Assembly (NCBI GenBank): GCA_002359465.1
Contig: DENA01000009.1
Coordinates: 90,499 to 126,630, forward strand
Direction: 5' to 3'
From: Ruminococcaceae bacterium UBA2656
GTDB taxonomy: Bacteria; Bacillota; Clostridia; Oscillospirales; Acutalibacteraceae
DNA length: 36,132 bases
Part shown: in pieces, positions 6,344 through 15,651 of the stretch
Layout: every line of letters begins with the position of its first letter
How positions within the stretch are numbered: the first letter of the stretch is position 1
The notes under the pieces: generated by a model
What the model was told of the DNA's origin: nothing
The model's database searches: none
What the model saw: only the letters and a program-made list of their open reading frames with translations
Translations under genes and position numbers: made by a program

Positions 6344-7912
6344 TTGACCACTGCCACTGTTAGTTTGTTAACATGTATTATAATCGCGCTGGTCTGCGCG
6401 GTTGTTGCAGGCGCAGTCGCGTTCCTGGGTGGAATCGCCCATCGGAAAAAGCAGGCTGAGTTTACCATCGGTTCTGCTGAACTGGAAGCCAAAAGAATCG
6501 TCAGCGACGCGATTAAATCTTCCGAGGCCAAAAAAAAAGAAGCGGTTTTAGAGGGCAAGGATGAAATCCACCGCTTGAGAAACGAGTCGGAACGCGAGCT
6601 GAACGAGCGCAGAAAAGAAGTACAGCGTCAGGAACGCCGCATACAGCAAAAAGAAGAGACTCTTGACAAGAAAATGGAAAGTCTGGAAGCAAAGGACGAA
6701 ATCCTGACCAACAAGAACAAGCAGGCTGATGAAAGACTTGCCGAAGCGGAGGCCGTTAAGAAAAGTCAGTTTGATATGCTGGAACGCATATCCGGCTTTA
6801 CCGTCGATCAGGCAAAGGATTATCTGCTGAAGAATCTGGAAGATGAGCTTACGCATGAAAAAGCCGTCAAGCTGATGGAAATTGAGCAGCAGACCCGGGA
6901 AGATGCCGATAAATCCGCCCGTGAAATCATTTCGATGGCAATTCAGCGCTGTGCGGCAGATCATGTGGCAGAAGCCACAATATCCGTTGTTCCGCTGCCA
7001 AATGATGAAATGAAGGGCCGTATTATAGGACGTGAGGGAAGAAATATCCGCGCAATTGAAACCCTGACCGGTGTTGACCTGATTATCGACGATACGCCGG
7101 AAGCAATTACCCTTTCCAGTTTTGAACCGGTACGCCGTGAGGTGGCCCGCATAGCACTTGAGCGTTTGATTGCGGACGGCAGAATCCATCCCGCAAGAAT
7201 AGAGGAAATGATAGAGAAGGCACGCCGCGAGGTGGATGCCACCATCAAGCAAGAGGGCGAGCGTGCTGTTATTGAAGCCGGAGTCAATGGAATTCACCCC
7301 GAACTGATTAAGCTGCTGGGACGGTTGCGTTACCGCACCAGCTACGGACAAAATGTTTTAAACCACTCGCTGGAAGTATCTTTTTTATCCGGTGTGATGG
7401 CTTCCGAACTTGGTTTGGACCCTACAATCGCACGCAGAGCCGGTTTGCTGCATGATATAGGCAAATCGCTCGACCATGAAATTGAAGGTTCCCATGTTGA
7501 CATTGGTGTTGACGTGGCTCGCAAATACAAGGAAAGCGAAACAGTAATCCATGCAATTCAGGCTCATCACGGCGACGTGGAGGCCAAGACAGTGATCGCC
7601 TGCATTGTACAGGCGGCCGACGCGATTTCAGCCGCAAGACCGGGGGCAAGGCGTGAAAACCTGGAGAACTACATTAAACGCCTTGAAAAGCTCGAAGAAG
7701 TTGCCTCCTCATTTGAAGGTGTTGAACGCTGCTTTGCGATTCAGGCAGGCAGGGAAATCCGCGTTATTGTAAAACCCGAAATGATCAGCGATGACAAGAT
7801 GGTGCTTTTAGCTCGAGACATTTGCAACAAGATTGAAAGCGACTTGGAATATCCGGGACAAATCAAGGTAAACATAATACGTGAAAGCCGCGCGATTGAG
7901 TACGCGAAATAG
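6344..7912 (+). CDS. rny: Ribonuclease Y
   Basis: A membrane-anchored endoribonuclease that starts bulk mRNA decay in Firmicutes. The 522-aa product has one N-terminal membrane helix (about 5-27) and a long charged coiled coil (about 35-200, rich in E, K, R and Q). A KH RNA-binding domain follows with [19 protein letters not shown] near 225-243. The HD phosphodiesterase domain has [13 protein letters not shown] near 367-379 and IQAHHGDVE further on. Length and order match the family. The start is TTG 6344-6346, nine bases after AAGGAGG. The next gene, ymdB, is the usual neighbour of rny, but here it is separated by a terminator and its own promoter. Confidence 0.97.
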   Translation: MTTATVSLLTCIIIALVCAVVAGAVAFLGGIAHRKKQAEFTIGSAELEAKRIVSDAIKSSEAKKKEAVLEGKDEIHRLRNESERELNERRKEVQRQERRIQQKEETLDKKMESLEAKDEILTNKNKQADERLAEAEAVKKSQFDMLERISGFTVDQAKDYLLKNLEDELTHEKAVKLMEIEQQTREDADKSAREIISMAIQRCAADHVAEATISVVPLPNDEMKGRIIGREGRNIRAIETLTGVDLIIDDTPEAITLSSFEPVRREVARIALERLIADGRIHPARIEEMIEKARREVDATIKQEGERAVIEAGVNGIHPELIKLLGRLRYRTSYGQNVLNHSLEVSFLSGVMASELGLDPTIARRAGLLHDIGKSLDHEIEGSHVDIGVDVARKYKESETVIHAIQAHHGDVEAKTVIACIVQAADAISAARPGARRENLENYIKRLEKLEEVASSFEGVERCFAIQAGREIRVIVKPEMISDDKMVLLARDICNKIESDLEYPGQIKVNIIRESRAIEYAK

Positions 7913-7984
7913 TGAACGAACGCACTGAATGGCGCATAAGCGGCAAAGTGTATATAGGCACTCTGGCGCATTGGGGAGAAGTTT

Positions 7985-8015
7985 TTGGGGAGCAGCTTGG
8001 CTGTTCCCCATTTTT
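7985..8015 (+). terminator. Terminator of rny
   Basis: GGGGAGCAGC at 7987-7996 pairs with GCTGTTCCCC at 8000-8009 and is followed by ATTTTTATTTG. Confidence 0.75.
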
Positions 8016-8170
8016 ATTTGTTTTGTCAGGTTTTCTTGTATTTCCGCCGCGTAAAGGATAAAATACCGCGTCTTCGGACAGCACAGACTTTCCCTGAAAA
8101 ATCATATTGTGATAACCAACAATATTTGAGATTAATTTTTGAATACCACGCAAGCTGTGGTAATTTAGGA

Positions 8171-8199
8171 TTTACATGCAAAAAATAAACTGTTACAAT
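8171..8199 (+). promoter_or_regulatory. Promoter of ymdB
   Basis: TTTACA at 8171-8176 and TACAAT at 8194-8199, 17 bases apart, about 65 bases before the ymdB start. Confidence 0.55.
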
Positions 8200-8263
8200 G
8201 TCTTTATTCCCGATAAGCCCGCAGGAACACTGGGGGCATTCAGACAAAAGGTAGGCTTTCATA

Positions 8264-9031
8264 ATGAATATTCTTGCAATCGGCGACGTTGTGGGCAGTA
8301 TTGGCTGCCGTTTTCTGCGCGCGCATCTTCCTCAATTAAAAAAAGTAAAAGGGGTTGACCTGGTCATTGCAAACGGTGAAAATTCAGCTGACGGCAACGG
8401 CCTGACCCCCGTTTCCGTCCAGTTCTTATTTGACAGCGGCGTGGATGTCATCACCGCCGGCAACCACAGCTTCCGCCGAAAGGAAAGCTACGAGCTGTAT
8501 GATTCGCGGGAATGCCTCCTGCGCCCCGCGAATTTTCCTTCCTGTGTACCCGGCAGGGGCGCCTGTGTTGTGGACATGGGACGGACGCAGGTGGGCGTAA
8601 TCAACCTGATGGGCACCGTTTACATGGATAGTCTGGACTCCCCGTTCGACACAGCCGACCGCCTGCTTGCCGACGGCATGCCTAAAATTACGCTGATTGA
8701 CCTTCACGCCGAAGCAACCGGGGAAAAACGCTCCTTCGGCTACTATCTGGACGGGCGTGTTTCCGCGGTCTTCGGAACACACACCCACGTTCAGACCGCG
8801 GACGAATGCGTACTGCCTCAGGGAACCGGCTATATTACGGATCTTGGCATGACGGGGCCCGTTCAGTCCGTGCTCGGCGTGAAGCCCGAGCTTGTGATTG
8901 AAAAAATGAGAACCAAAATGCCGGTTCGTTTTGCTTTGGCCGACGGGGATTGTAAAATGGAATGCACCCTGTTCCAGATAGATGAAAAGACCGGGAAAAC
9001 CGTCTCCGTGGAGCGGATGCAAATCCAGTAG
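8264..9031 (+). CDS. ymdB: YmdB-family metallophosphoesterase (TIGR00282)
   Basis: A dinuclear-metal phosphodiesterase. Bacillus YmdB hydrolyses cyclic nucleotides and affects biofilm and motility gene expression. The 255-aa product carries the family metal-binding motifs in order. These are MNILAIGDVVGSIG (Asp8), ANGENSADGNGL (about 36-47), TAGNHSFRRKE (about 64-74), DLHAEATGEK, and GTHTHVQTADE (about 170-180). Start is ATG 8264 with AAAGGTAGG upstream. It follows rny in the same direction, the usual arrangement in Firmicutes, and is followed by spoVS. Confidence 0.93.
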   Translation: MNILAIGDVVGSIGCRFLRAHLPQLKKVKGVDLVIANGENSADGNGLTPVSVQFLFDSGVDVITAGNHSFRRKESYELYDSRECLLRPANFPSCVPGRGACVVDMGRTQVGVINLMGTVYMDSLDSPFDTADRLLADGMPKITLIDLHAEATGEKRSFGYYLDGRVSAVFGTHTHVQTADECVLPQGTGYITDLGMTGPVQSVLGVKPELVIEKMRTKMPVRFALADGDCKMECTLFQIDEKTGKTVSVERMQIQ

Positions 9032-9093
9032 ACAGAGTTCGTTGGTTTTTACAGTTTTTTTTTAATAATTTATATGTTTTTGGTAAATACTAC

Positions 9094-9122
9094 TTGCAAA
9101 ACTTTGTATTTCGATTTATGAT
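9094..9122 (+). promoter_or_regulatory. Possible promoter of spoVS
   Basis: TTGCAA at 9094-9099 and TATGAT at 9117-9122 are 17 bases apart and fit sigma-A. Bacillus spoVS uses sigma-H, and no clear sigma-H match was seen here. Confidence 0.5.
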
Positions 9123-9158
9123 GGTACTATGATTTTGCTATAGTCTGGAGGATGGCCT

Positions 9159-9419
9159 ATGGAAATATTGAAAGTATCATCAAAATCGGCGCCAAACTCA
9201 GTTGCAGGCGCAGTTGCAGGAGTGATTCGCGAAACGGGATCCGTTGAATTGCAGGCCGTCGGCGCAGGCGCCACCAATCAGGCTATTAAGGCCATTGCGA
9301 TAGCACGCGGATACCTTGCCCCCTCGGGAATCGACGTTGTCTGCATTCCGGCCTTTGCCAGTGTGATCATTGACAACGAGGAACGCACGGCTATTAAATT
9401 GATTGTTGAACCAAGATAG
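9159..9419 (+). CDS. spoVS: Stage V sporulation protein S
   Basis: A small Alba-like protein needed for normal spore coat and cortex development in Bacillus. The 86-aa sequence matches the very conserved family nearly end to end: MEILKVSSKS, NSVAGAVAGVIRE, VGAGATNQAIKAIAIARGYLAPSGID, and the C-terminal ERTAIKLIVEPR. Start is ATG 9159, seven bases after TCTGGAGG. The rny-ymdB-spoVS order is conserved across many Firmicutes. It has its own promoter and terminator, so it is probably a single-gene unit. Confidence 0.97.
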   Translation: MEILKVSSKSAPNSVAGAVAGVIRETGSVELQAVGAGATNQAIKAIAIARGYLAPSGIDVVCIPAFASVIIDNEERTAIKLIVEPR

Positions 9420-9433
9420 AATCGGCTTGTATC

Positions 9434-9465
9434 AATATCCTCACATTTTGTGGGGATATTTTTTA
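9434..9465 (+). terminator. Terminator of spoVS
   Basis: AATATCCTCACA pairs with TGTGGGGATATT across a short T loop, then TTTTTA follows. Confidence 0.85.
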
Positions 9466-9522
9466 TAGATTCGTTTATGCTGTTTTACACGCTTTCACAA
9501 ATTAGTCGTGATAATTTTAAGA

Positions 9523-9551
9523 TTGAATCTGTCTTTGCACTATGATATAAT
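9523..9551 (+). promoter_or_regulatory. Promoter of the fakA-recG operon
   Basis: TTGAAT at 9523-9528 and TATAAT at 9546-9551, 17 bases apart, about 55 bases before the fakA-like gene. Confidence 0.65.
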
Positions 9552-9606
9552 CATAAGATGAAGAATAAGGTAATTAAATACGAGAATTATTAGGGAGTGC
9601 TGAATA

Positions 9607-11271
9607 GTGATAACTGGAACTGACCTGAGAAACGCTATAATTTCAGGCGCTAACAATATTGTAAAGCATAAAACATCGGTTGACGAATTGAATATTTTTC
9701 CCGTTCCGGACGGAGACACGGGAACGAACATGTCCATGACGATGAGTTCCGCCTCGCGCGAGCTTTCAAAAAGCGGAAACAGCCATGCGGGCGAGATCGC
9801 GCACAGCGCGGCTTCCGCCATGCTTCACGGCGCAAGGGGAAATTCCGGCGTCATCCTTTCCATCCTGTTCCGCGGATTTTCCAAAGGCTTGGAGGGGATG
9901 GAAGAAGTCGGCGGCGCCGATCTGGCCAATGCCCTGGGTATCGGTGTGGAAGCTGCCTACAAGGCTGTTATGAAACCGACGGAGGGAACCATTCTGACCG
10001 TTTCCCGCGTTGCCAGTGAAAAGGGCAAGGCGGCGGCGGCAATCGATGACGATGTTGTTTATGTCTGGAGCGCGATCTGCAAGGGCGCTGCAGAGGCGCT
10101 GGAGAAAACGCCGGAGCTTCTGCCCGTTCTGAAAAAGGCCGGCGTGATTGACGCCGGCGGAAAAGGGCTCTGCTATATTTTTGATGGGATGCTGAGCGTA
10201 TTCAAAGACGGCACTGTCATTACGAACGAAGCGGATTCCCCTGAGGAGCAGGCGGCCGAGAGCGACTTCTTCAGAAACGCCGCGGCGGAATTCGATCAGG
10301 TCATCAACTTTACCTATTGCACCGAATTCATTGTGGGGCGCGATCCCGAATGTAAGAAAGACCCGCAGGATCTGCGCGGCTACCTTGAAACCATCGGCGA
10401 CTGTGTGGTTCTGGTGGATGACGACGATATTATCAAAGTGCATGTGCATACGGAAGAGCCTGGCACCGCTCTTCAGGCTGCCCTTGTGTTCGGACAGCTT
10501 CTGACCGTTAAAATAGAAAATATGAAGGAGCAGCACAGAAAAGCTGCTGAGGCAAATGAAGAAGCCAAAGCAAAAGCCTCATCCCCTTTAGCTCCCGCTG
10601 ACCCTGTAAATGAGGTTGGGTTTGTTGCAGTTGCAGCCGGTGAAGGCTTAAAAACCCTTTTTACCGATCTTGGCTGCACACATGTCGTCAGCGGCGGGCA
10701 AACCATGAACCCAAGCACAAACGATCTTTTGGCGGCTATTATGGCAACGCCCGCGAAAACCGTGCTTGTCCTGCCGAACAACAAGAATATTATTATGGCT
10801 GCCGAGCAGACCATCCCGCTTGTCAGTGACCGCAAGGTAATTGTTCTGCCTACCCGCACCATCCCGCAGGGACTTTCGGCCATGCTCGCCTACGACCCCG
10901 ACTCTTCCACGGAAGTGAACACCGTCGGCATGATGGAGGCCGCCTCCAATGTGGCGACTGCTTCCGTTACCTTCGCCGCGCGCGATTCCGAATTCGGCGG
11001 CCACAAAATCAAGGCGGGTGACATTCTGGGCCTGAGCAACGGCAAACTGGAACTGATTGAAAAAGATATCGTGCACGCCTGCAGCAAGCTGACGCGTTCC
11101 ATGGTGAACCGGAATACTTCGTTTATCACCATTATCTACGGCGCCGACGTCACGGAAGAACAGGCGAATGACGCTTACAACAGGATTAAAAGCAAGGTGG
11201 GAAACGAAACCGAGGTTACGCTTGTCAACGGCGGACAGCCGGTGTATTACTTTATTGTTTCTATAGAATGA
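9607..11271 (+). CDS. fakA: YloV/FakA family protein (DAK2 domain, fatty acid kinase ATP-binding subunit)
   Basis: In Staphylococcus the family member FakA binds ATP and phosphorylates fatty acids presented by FakB (DegV-family) partners, for use in phospholipid synthesis. The 554-aa product has an N-terminal DhaL/DAK2 domain with FPVPDGDTGTNMSMTM (31-46), where Asp35 and Asp37 are expected metal ligands. It also has HGARGNSGVILSILFRGF and GAKGL-type AGGKGLCYIFDG motifs. The middle and C-terminal domain includes VLVDDDDIIKVHVHTEEPG and VLPNNKNIIMAAEQ. Start is GTG 9607 after AGGGAG. It ends in an ATGA overlap with recG, so the two are co-translated. No FakB gene is in this window, so the fatty acid kinase role is by family only. 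Confidence 0.88.
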   Translation: MITGTDLRNAIISGANNIVKHKTSVDELNIFPVPDGDTGTNMSMTMSSASRELSKSGNSHAGEIAHSAASAMLHGARGNSGVILSILFRGFSKGLEGMEEVGGADLANALGIGVEAAYKAVMKPTEGTILTVSRVASEKGKAAAAIDDDVVYVWSAICKGAAEALEKTPELLPVLKKAGVIDAGGKGLCYIFDGMLSVFKDGTVITNEADSPEEQAAESDFFRNAAAEFDQVINFTYCTEFIVGRDPECKKDPQDLRGYLETIGDCVVLVDDDDIIKVHVHTEEPGTALQAALVFGQLLTVKIENMKEQHRKAAEANEEAKAKASSPLAPADPVNEVGFVAVAAGEGLKTLFTDLGCTHVVSGGQTMNPSTNDLLAAIMATPAKTVLVLPNNKNIIMAAEQTIPLVSDRKVIVLPTRTIPQGLSAMLAYDPDSSTEVNTVGMMEAASNVATASVTFAARDSEFGGHKIKAGDILGLSNGKLELIEKDIVHACSKLTRSMVNRNTSFITIIYGADVTEEQANDAYNRIKSKVGNETEVTLVNGGQPVYYFIVSIE

Positions 11272-13295
11272 TGCGTTCGTTATTTGAAAAGAATATCCGC
11301 GACCTGAAAGGCGTCGGTGAAAAGCGCGCCAAGCTGTTTGAAAAGCTTGGCGCGCCGACTGTCGGCGCTTTGCTGCGTCTGTACCCGCGCGCATATGAGG
11401 ATTTAAGCCATCCTTATCCGATTCGGCTCGCACCGCTGAACGAGCCCTGCGCCGTCCGGGCAACCGTCTTGGAACGGCCGGCGGAAACAAGAATCCGCGG
11501 CGGCCTGACGATCTGCAAGGTGAAGGTCACGGACGGCGAAAGCGATATGGAGCTTACCTATTTCAACAATCCCTATATTCCGGCCATGCTGAAAGCGGAT
11601 GAGGAATATGTCTTTTACGGAAAGGTAACCGCCAATTTCCTGAAACGCGAAATGAGCACGCCGGAATTTGTCCGCGCTGCGCTCTGCCCCCCGGTGCGGC
11701 CTATTTACCGCCAAACGCAGGGACTTTCCAGCCGAATGATTGAAAGCGCAGTCAAAAACGCCTTTGAACTGCTGCCGGACAGAATACGCGACCCCATTCC
11801 GGAAAGCATCCGCGTGGCGCACGGACTCTGCCCGCTGCGGTTCGCGCTGGAAAATATCCATCTGCCGCAGAGCATGGAGGATATGGAAGCCGCGCGGAAA
11901 CGTCTTATTTTTGAGGAACTGCTGATTCTGCAGCTCGGCCTGCTCCGGCTAAAGGGCCGCAGCCGCGCCGTAAGCCGGCTGAGACTCGATCACGACTGTT
12001 CCGAAGCATTTTACCGCTTCCTTCCTTTTAAGCCCACACAGGCCCAGAAAAGGGCCGTAAAAGAAGCCGTGGCGGATATGATGAGCGGATTTCCGATGAA
12101 CCGGCTGATTCAGGGTGACGTCGGCTCCGGAAAAACAGCGGTTGCGGCGGCGCTGTGCTACTGCGCGGTTCAGAACGGCATGCAGGCCGCACTGATGGCG
12201 CCTACGGAAATACTGACGCAGCAGCACTATGCCTCCCTGTCCGCTTCGCTGATGGATGTGCGGGTTGCCCTGCTGACCGGGTCTATGCCGGCAGCGAAAA
12301 AGCGGGCTGTTCTGGAGACGCTCCAGACCGGAGAAGTCCAACTGGTGATCGGCACGCACGCCCTTCTTTCCGAAGGCGTCGCGTTTCATCGCCTCGGCCT
12401 GGTCGTGACGGATGAACAGCACCGTTTCGGCGTTGCACAGCGCACGGCTCTTGCCTCTAAGGGCGACCACCCGCATATGCTTGTTATGAGCGCCACCCCT
12501 ATTCCCCGCACGCTGGCGCTCATGATTTACGGAGATCTTGACATTTCCATTCTGGATGAGCTGCCGCCGGGAAGGCAGAAAATAGACACCTATGCCATTA
12601 CGGCTGAAAAGCGGCAGCGGGCATTCCGTTTTATCCGGAAACACATCGATGAAGGACGGCAGTGCTATATTATCTGCCCCATGATAGACGAAGGTCAGAA
12701 CGATATGGCAAGCGTGAATGAGTACGCCGAAAAGGTTCGGGCGGAATGGCTTCCCGGCTATCCCATCGGCGTGCTGCACGGCAAGATGAAGCCGAAGCAA
12801 AAAGAAGCGGTTATGGCCGAATTTTCCCGGGGAAAAATTTCCGTCCTGATCTCCACAACCGTCGTTGAAGTCGGCGTGGATGTGCCCAACGCGGTGGTCA
12901 TGCTCATTGAAAACGCCGAGCGGTACGGCCTTTCTCAGCTGCATCAGCTGCGCGGACGTGTAGGGCGCGGGGAATACAAATCGACCTGCATTTTAATATC
13001 GGACGCGCAGAACGAGGAAACTGTCGCACGCTTAAAAACAATGTGCGAAACAAACGACGGCTTTCAGATCGCCGAACAGGATTTAAAGCTTCGCGGCCCG
13101 GGCGACTTCTTCGGCCACAGGCAGCACGGACTGCCGGAACTGAAAATCGCCGACATGATGCTGAATATGGATCTGCTGAAGGAAGCCCAGTCCGTCGCGC
13201 GGGACATTCTGAACGCTGACGGTGAACTGGAGGCCGCGCCGCACCGGGGACTGCGTGCCGAAGTAAAACAACTTTTTGAAAATATGGCGAATTAA
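11268..13295 (+). CDS. recG: ATP-dependent DNA helicase RecG
   Basis: A superfamily 2 translocase that remodels stalled replication forks and branched DNA. The 675-aa protein has the N-terminal wedge/OB domain (about 1-200). Helicase motifs follow: GDVGSGKTAVAAAL (Walker A, about 283), VVTDEQHRFGV (DEQH box, about 381), VMSATPIPRTLALMIYGDL, and STTVVEVGVDVPNA. The QLRGRVGRG motif and the C-terminal TRG-type region containing LRGPGDFFGHRQHGLPELKIAD complete it. Length and order are those of a complete RecG. Its ATG overlaps the stop of the upstream gene by four bases, which supports the start. Downstream hairpins end the operon. Confidence 0.97.
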   Translation: MMRSLFEKNIRDLKGVGEKRAKLFEKLGAPTVGALLRLYPRAYEDLSHPYPIRLAPLNEPCAVRATVLERPAETRIRGGLTICKVKVTDGESDMELTYFNNPYIPAMLKADEEYVFYGKVTANFLKREMSTPEFVRAALCPPVRPIYRQTQGLSSRMIESAVKNAFELLPDRIRDPIPESIRVAHGLCPLRFALENIHLPQSMEDMEAARKRLIFEELLILQLGLLRLKGRSRAVSRLRLDHDCSEAFYRFLPFKPTQAQKRAVKEAVADMMSGFPMNRLIQGDVGSGKTAVAAALCYCAVQNGMQAALMAPTEILTQQHYASLSASLMDVRVALLTGSMPAAKKRAVLETLQTGEVQLVIGTHALLSEGVAFHRLGLVVTDEQHRFGVAQRTALASKGDHPHMLVMSATPIPRTLALMIYGDLDISILDELPPGRQKIDTYAITAEKRQRAFRFIRKHIDEGRQCYIICPMIDEGQNDMASVNEYAEKVRAEWLPGYPIGVLHGKMKPKQKEAVMAEFSRGKISVLISTTVVEVGVDVPNAVVMLIENAERYGLSQLHQLRGRVGRGEYKSTCILISDAQNEETVARLKTMCETNDGFQIAEQDLKLRGPGDFFGHRQHGLPELKIADMMLNMDLLKEAQSVARDILNADGELEAAPHRGLRAEVKQLFENMAN

Positions 13296-13300
13296 AGATG

Positions 13301-13376
13301 CTGCGCGGGACAAGGTTCCGCGCAGTTACGCTAAAAAATCGGCCTGTTATTACAAACGATAACAGGCCGATTTTAT
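13301..13376. terminator. Double hairpin between recG and the metallophosphoesterase
   Basis: The first hairpin, CTGCGCGG...CCGCGCAG (about 13301-13325), follows recG. The second is AAAATCGGCCTGTTAT paired with ATAACAGGCCGATTTT (13334-13374), with A/T runs on both sides. It can therefore end transcription from both convergent genes. Confidence 0.8.
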
Positions 13377-13383
13377 GTATTTC

Positions 13384-14073
13384 TTATTGAAACCTTTTGT
13401 ACTGCGGCGGCTCCACCGGAATCACATCGTTAAATACAGCGTAATTTCTGGCGGTAATTTTCCGATCAGTATGGATGGAACCAAAAAACCACTTGCTGAA
13501 TTTGACCTGCTTCACCAGCTGTTCAAAAAACGCCTCCAGCTGATTGGTGTTTTCCTTGGGGTTCACCGTGTTGGACATAACCCTTGGGGCAGGTTCATGC
13601 GTAAGGATATAATCAACCGTCATATCAACGGCGGCCAAGCTCTTTACGCCCTCACGCATCTCCTCAATGCTTGGCATTTCACGTTCCCACCATTTTCCCG
13701 CGGCGATGCGGATCTGCTTTTCTGAGCTCTCGCCGCCGCCGAACACAAACAGTTTTTTCCCTTCAATGGTATAAACCTGTCCGCGCATCAGATGATACAG
13801 ATTGCCGCTGATATTCTGCACCTGACCGCCGCCCCATTCGGTTACCGGATACCGATCCAGCAAATCGAAATTTTCATGTGTGCCGTCCAGAAAAAGAATG
13901 TTGTATTTCTTCTTTCCCAGTTTTTTCAGGTTTTTTTCTTCTTTTTGGCCCCCGTCCCAGATAAAGCCAAAATCGCCGCAAACAATCAGCGTGTCCCCTT
14001 TTTTCAGCTTTTTAATCTGGCCGGAATCAAAACGGGACATTTCGCCGTGGGTATCTCCTGTTATGTAAATCAC
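13384..14073 (-). CDS. Calcineurin-like metallophosphoesterase
   Basis: A predicted metal-dependent phosphoesterase of 229 aa. Metal motifs are visible in order: MIYITGDTHGEMSRF (Asp7, His9), LIVCGDFGFIWDG (about 29-41), LDGTHENFDLLD (about 61-72, GTHE in place of GNHE), ILTHEPAP (about 157-164) and WFFGSIHTD (about 194-202). The substrate is unknown. I recall similar proteins as stand-alone phosphoesterases in Clostridia. Start is GTG 14071-14073 with GGAGGAATTACC immediately upstream. It is divergent from the carboxypeptidase gene and convergent with recG. Confidence 0.88.
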   Translation of the reverse strand: MIYITGDTHGEMSRFDSGQIKKLKKGDTLIVCGDFGFIWDGGQKEEKNLKKLGKKKYNILFLDGTHENFDLLDRYPVTEWGGGQVQNISGNLYHLMRGQVYTIEGKKLFVFGGGESSEKQIRIAAGKWWEREMPSIEEMREGVKSLAAVDMTVDYILTHEPAPRVMSNTVNPKENTNQLEAFFEQLVKQVKFSKWFFGSIHTDRKITARNYAVFNDVIPVEPPQYKRFQ

Positions 14074-14123
14074 GGTAATTCCTCCAATAAATCTTACAAT
14101 TTAATTACATTTCCAAACTGCCC

Positions 14124-14152
14124 TTTATCTTTTGCAGAATTGCTGTTATACT
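14124..14152 (+). promoter_or_regulatory. Possible promoter of the D,D-carboxypeptidase gene
   Basis: TTTATC at 14124-14129 and TATACT at 14147-14152 with a 17-base spacer. The -35 box is weak. Confidence 0.4.
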
Positions 14153-14227
14153 AATCTACAGGCTTATACGTTCCTGATAAAATATAAAACTTTAAACATA
14201 TAATATCACATCGGGGGAAAAAGTTCC

Positions 14228-15580
14228 ATGAAAAAAATGCGTCGACTTCTGTCTGCTTCCATCTTAACGATATTGGTTCTGTTTTCATCAATCCCGGCAA
14301 ACGCCGCCACCTTCAACATCGACTTTGACACAAATTCCGCCGCCATTGAACTGGTCAATCTGGACACGAACACCGTGGTTTACCAGAAAAACGCCGATGC
14401 GCGCCGGGAACCCGCTTCCACCACAAAAATAATGACCTTTATCGTTGCAAGCGAACAGATTAAGGATCTTGAGGGAACGAAAATAACCATCACCAAGGAT
14501 CTGATGGACACGCTTCTCGGCACCGGCAGTTCCATGTCCAATATTAAAATCGGCGATCAGCTGACCGCCCTTCAACTAATGAACTGTATGCTGGTTCCAA
14601 GCGGAAACGACGCGGCGCTGTTCCTTGCGGATTACGTGGGAAAAGGAAACGTCAGTGCCTTTGTCGATATGATGAATGCAAAGGCAAAGGAGCTGGGCTG
14701 CACCGGCACTCATTTTACCAACCCGCACGGCCTGCACGACGAGAACCATTACACAACCGCGCATGACCTGTACCTTATGACAAAATACGCCATGAGCCTG
14801 CCGCACTTTATGGAGATTACCTCGCAGGCGCGCGCTTCCTATAAACCGGTCGGCGGCCCCGACGCAGGAGTACGGAGAAATCTTTCCACAACAAACCTGC
14901 TCATTGATAAAAATACCGGAAGCCAGTATTTTTACCAATACGCGCGCGGGATTAAAACAGGACATACCGACGAGTCCGGTTACTGCCTGGTTTCTTCCGC
15001 CACTGCCGAAGGCTACAGCTACCTGTGTGTTGCGCTCGGCGCGCCGTCTGTGGACGCAAACGGCAATCAGATCAAGACTCGCGGTGAAATGGTCGATACA
15101 AAAAAGCTCTACCAGTGGGCATTTAGAAATCTGGAATTAAAAAACATTCTGAACAGCGCCGAGTCCATCGGGGAAGTCAAGCTCAAGGACGCCTGGAATA
15201 AGGACAAATTGCTTCTGGTAGCGGAAAAGGATTATTCCGCAATGCTGCCGATGAACGTGTCGGCGAGCAGCGTGATTATAACAAAAGACATACCGGATGT
15301 TGTCACCGCGCCCGTAAAGAAAGGGCAGGTTATCGGTACGGCAACCCTCAGTTACGCCAACCAGAAGCTCACAACCGTCAATCTTGTGGCAGCTGAAAGC
15401 GTTGAGCGCAGCGAATTGCTTCATTCCGCCAATACCATCAAATCAATTTTCACTTCTGTATGGTTTATTGTTATCGTAGCCATCATTGTTTTGCTTGTGA
15501 TCATCTACATCATTCTGGCGCTGATCTACAACCGCAAAAAGAAGAACCTCCGCAGAGTGAAGAAATACAGGAAAATGTAA
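14228..15580 (+). CDS. dacF: D-alanyl-D-alanine carboxypeptidase (penicillin-binding protein 5 family)
   Basis: A secreted, membrane-attached peptidase that removes the terminal D-Ala from peptidoglycan stem peptides. The 450-aa protein starts with a signal peptide ending near ANA (26). It carries the serine-peptidase motifs: STTK (Ser63 region, in REPASTTKIMTF), SGND (about 125-128) and KTGH (about 243-246). A beta-rich C-terminal domain follows. Unlike classical PBP5, it ends in a full hydrophobic helix (about 405-435, VWFIVIVAIIVLLVIIYIILALIY) and a basic RKKKNLRRVKK tail. That suggests a true membrane span rather than an amphipathic anchor. GGGGGA precedes the ATG. The exact paralogue name (dacA, dacB or dacF) cannot be fixed from sequence. 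Confidence 0.92.
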   Translation: MKKMRRLLSASILTILVLFSSIPANAATFNIDFDTNSAAIELVNLDTNTVVYQKNADARREPASTTKIMTFIVASEQIKDLEGTKITITKDLMDTLLGTGSSMSNIKIGDQLTALQLMNCMLVPSGNDAALFLADYVGKGNVSAFVDMMNAKAKELGCTGTHFTNPHGLHDENHYTTAHDLYLMTKYAMSLPHFMEITSQARASYKPVGGPDAGVRRNLSTTNLLIDKNTGSQYFYQYARGIKTGHTDESGYCLVSSATAEGYSYLCVALGAPSVDANGNQIKTRGEMVDTKKLYQWAFRNLELKNILNSAESIGEVKLKDAWNKDKLLLVAEKDYSAMLPMNVSASSVIITKDIPDVVTAPVKKGQVIGTATLSYANQKLTTVNLVAAESVERSELLHSANTIKSIFTSVWFIVIVAIIVLLVIIYIILALIYNRKKKNLRRVKKYRKM

Positions 15581-15596
15581 TATAATATATATTTGA

Positions 15597-15638
15597 AAAG
15601 AGCCCTGCCGTCCAATTGAACGGCAGGGCTCTTTTTTG
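15597..15638. terminator. Bidirectional terminator between dacF and rplL
   Basis: AAAAGAGCCCTGCCGT pairs with ACGGCAGGGCTCTTTT around CCAATTGA, with A and T runs outside. It ends the converging dacF and rplJ-rplL transcripts. Confidence 0.92.
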
Positions 15639-15651
15639 TCGGTAAACGAAA

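Larger units (their letters stand above)
7913..8263 (+). other. rny-ymdB intergenic region
   Basis: About 350 bases without a supported gene. It contains the rny terminator, a short inverted repeat ATATTGT...ACAATAT (8104-8125), a small hairpin TACCAC...GTGGTA (about 8145-8162), and the ymdB promoter. The two inverted repeats lie just upstream of that promoter and could be regulator sites. Confidence 0.4.

Noticed and set aside
11949..12944. 331-codon antisense frame inside recG
   Set aside because: RecG helicase motifs are continuous on the plus strand, and the antisense product has no recognisable features.
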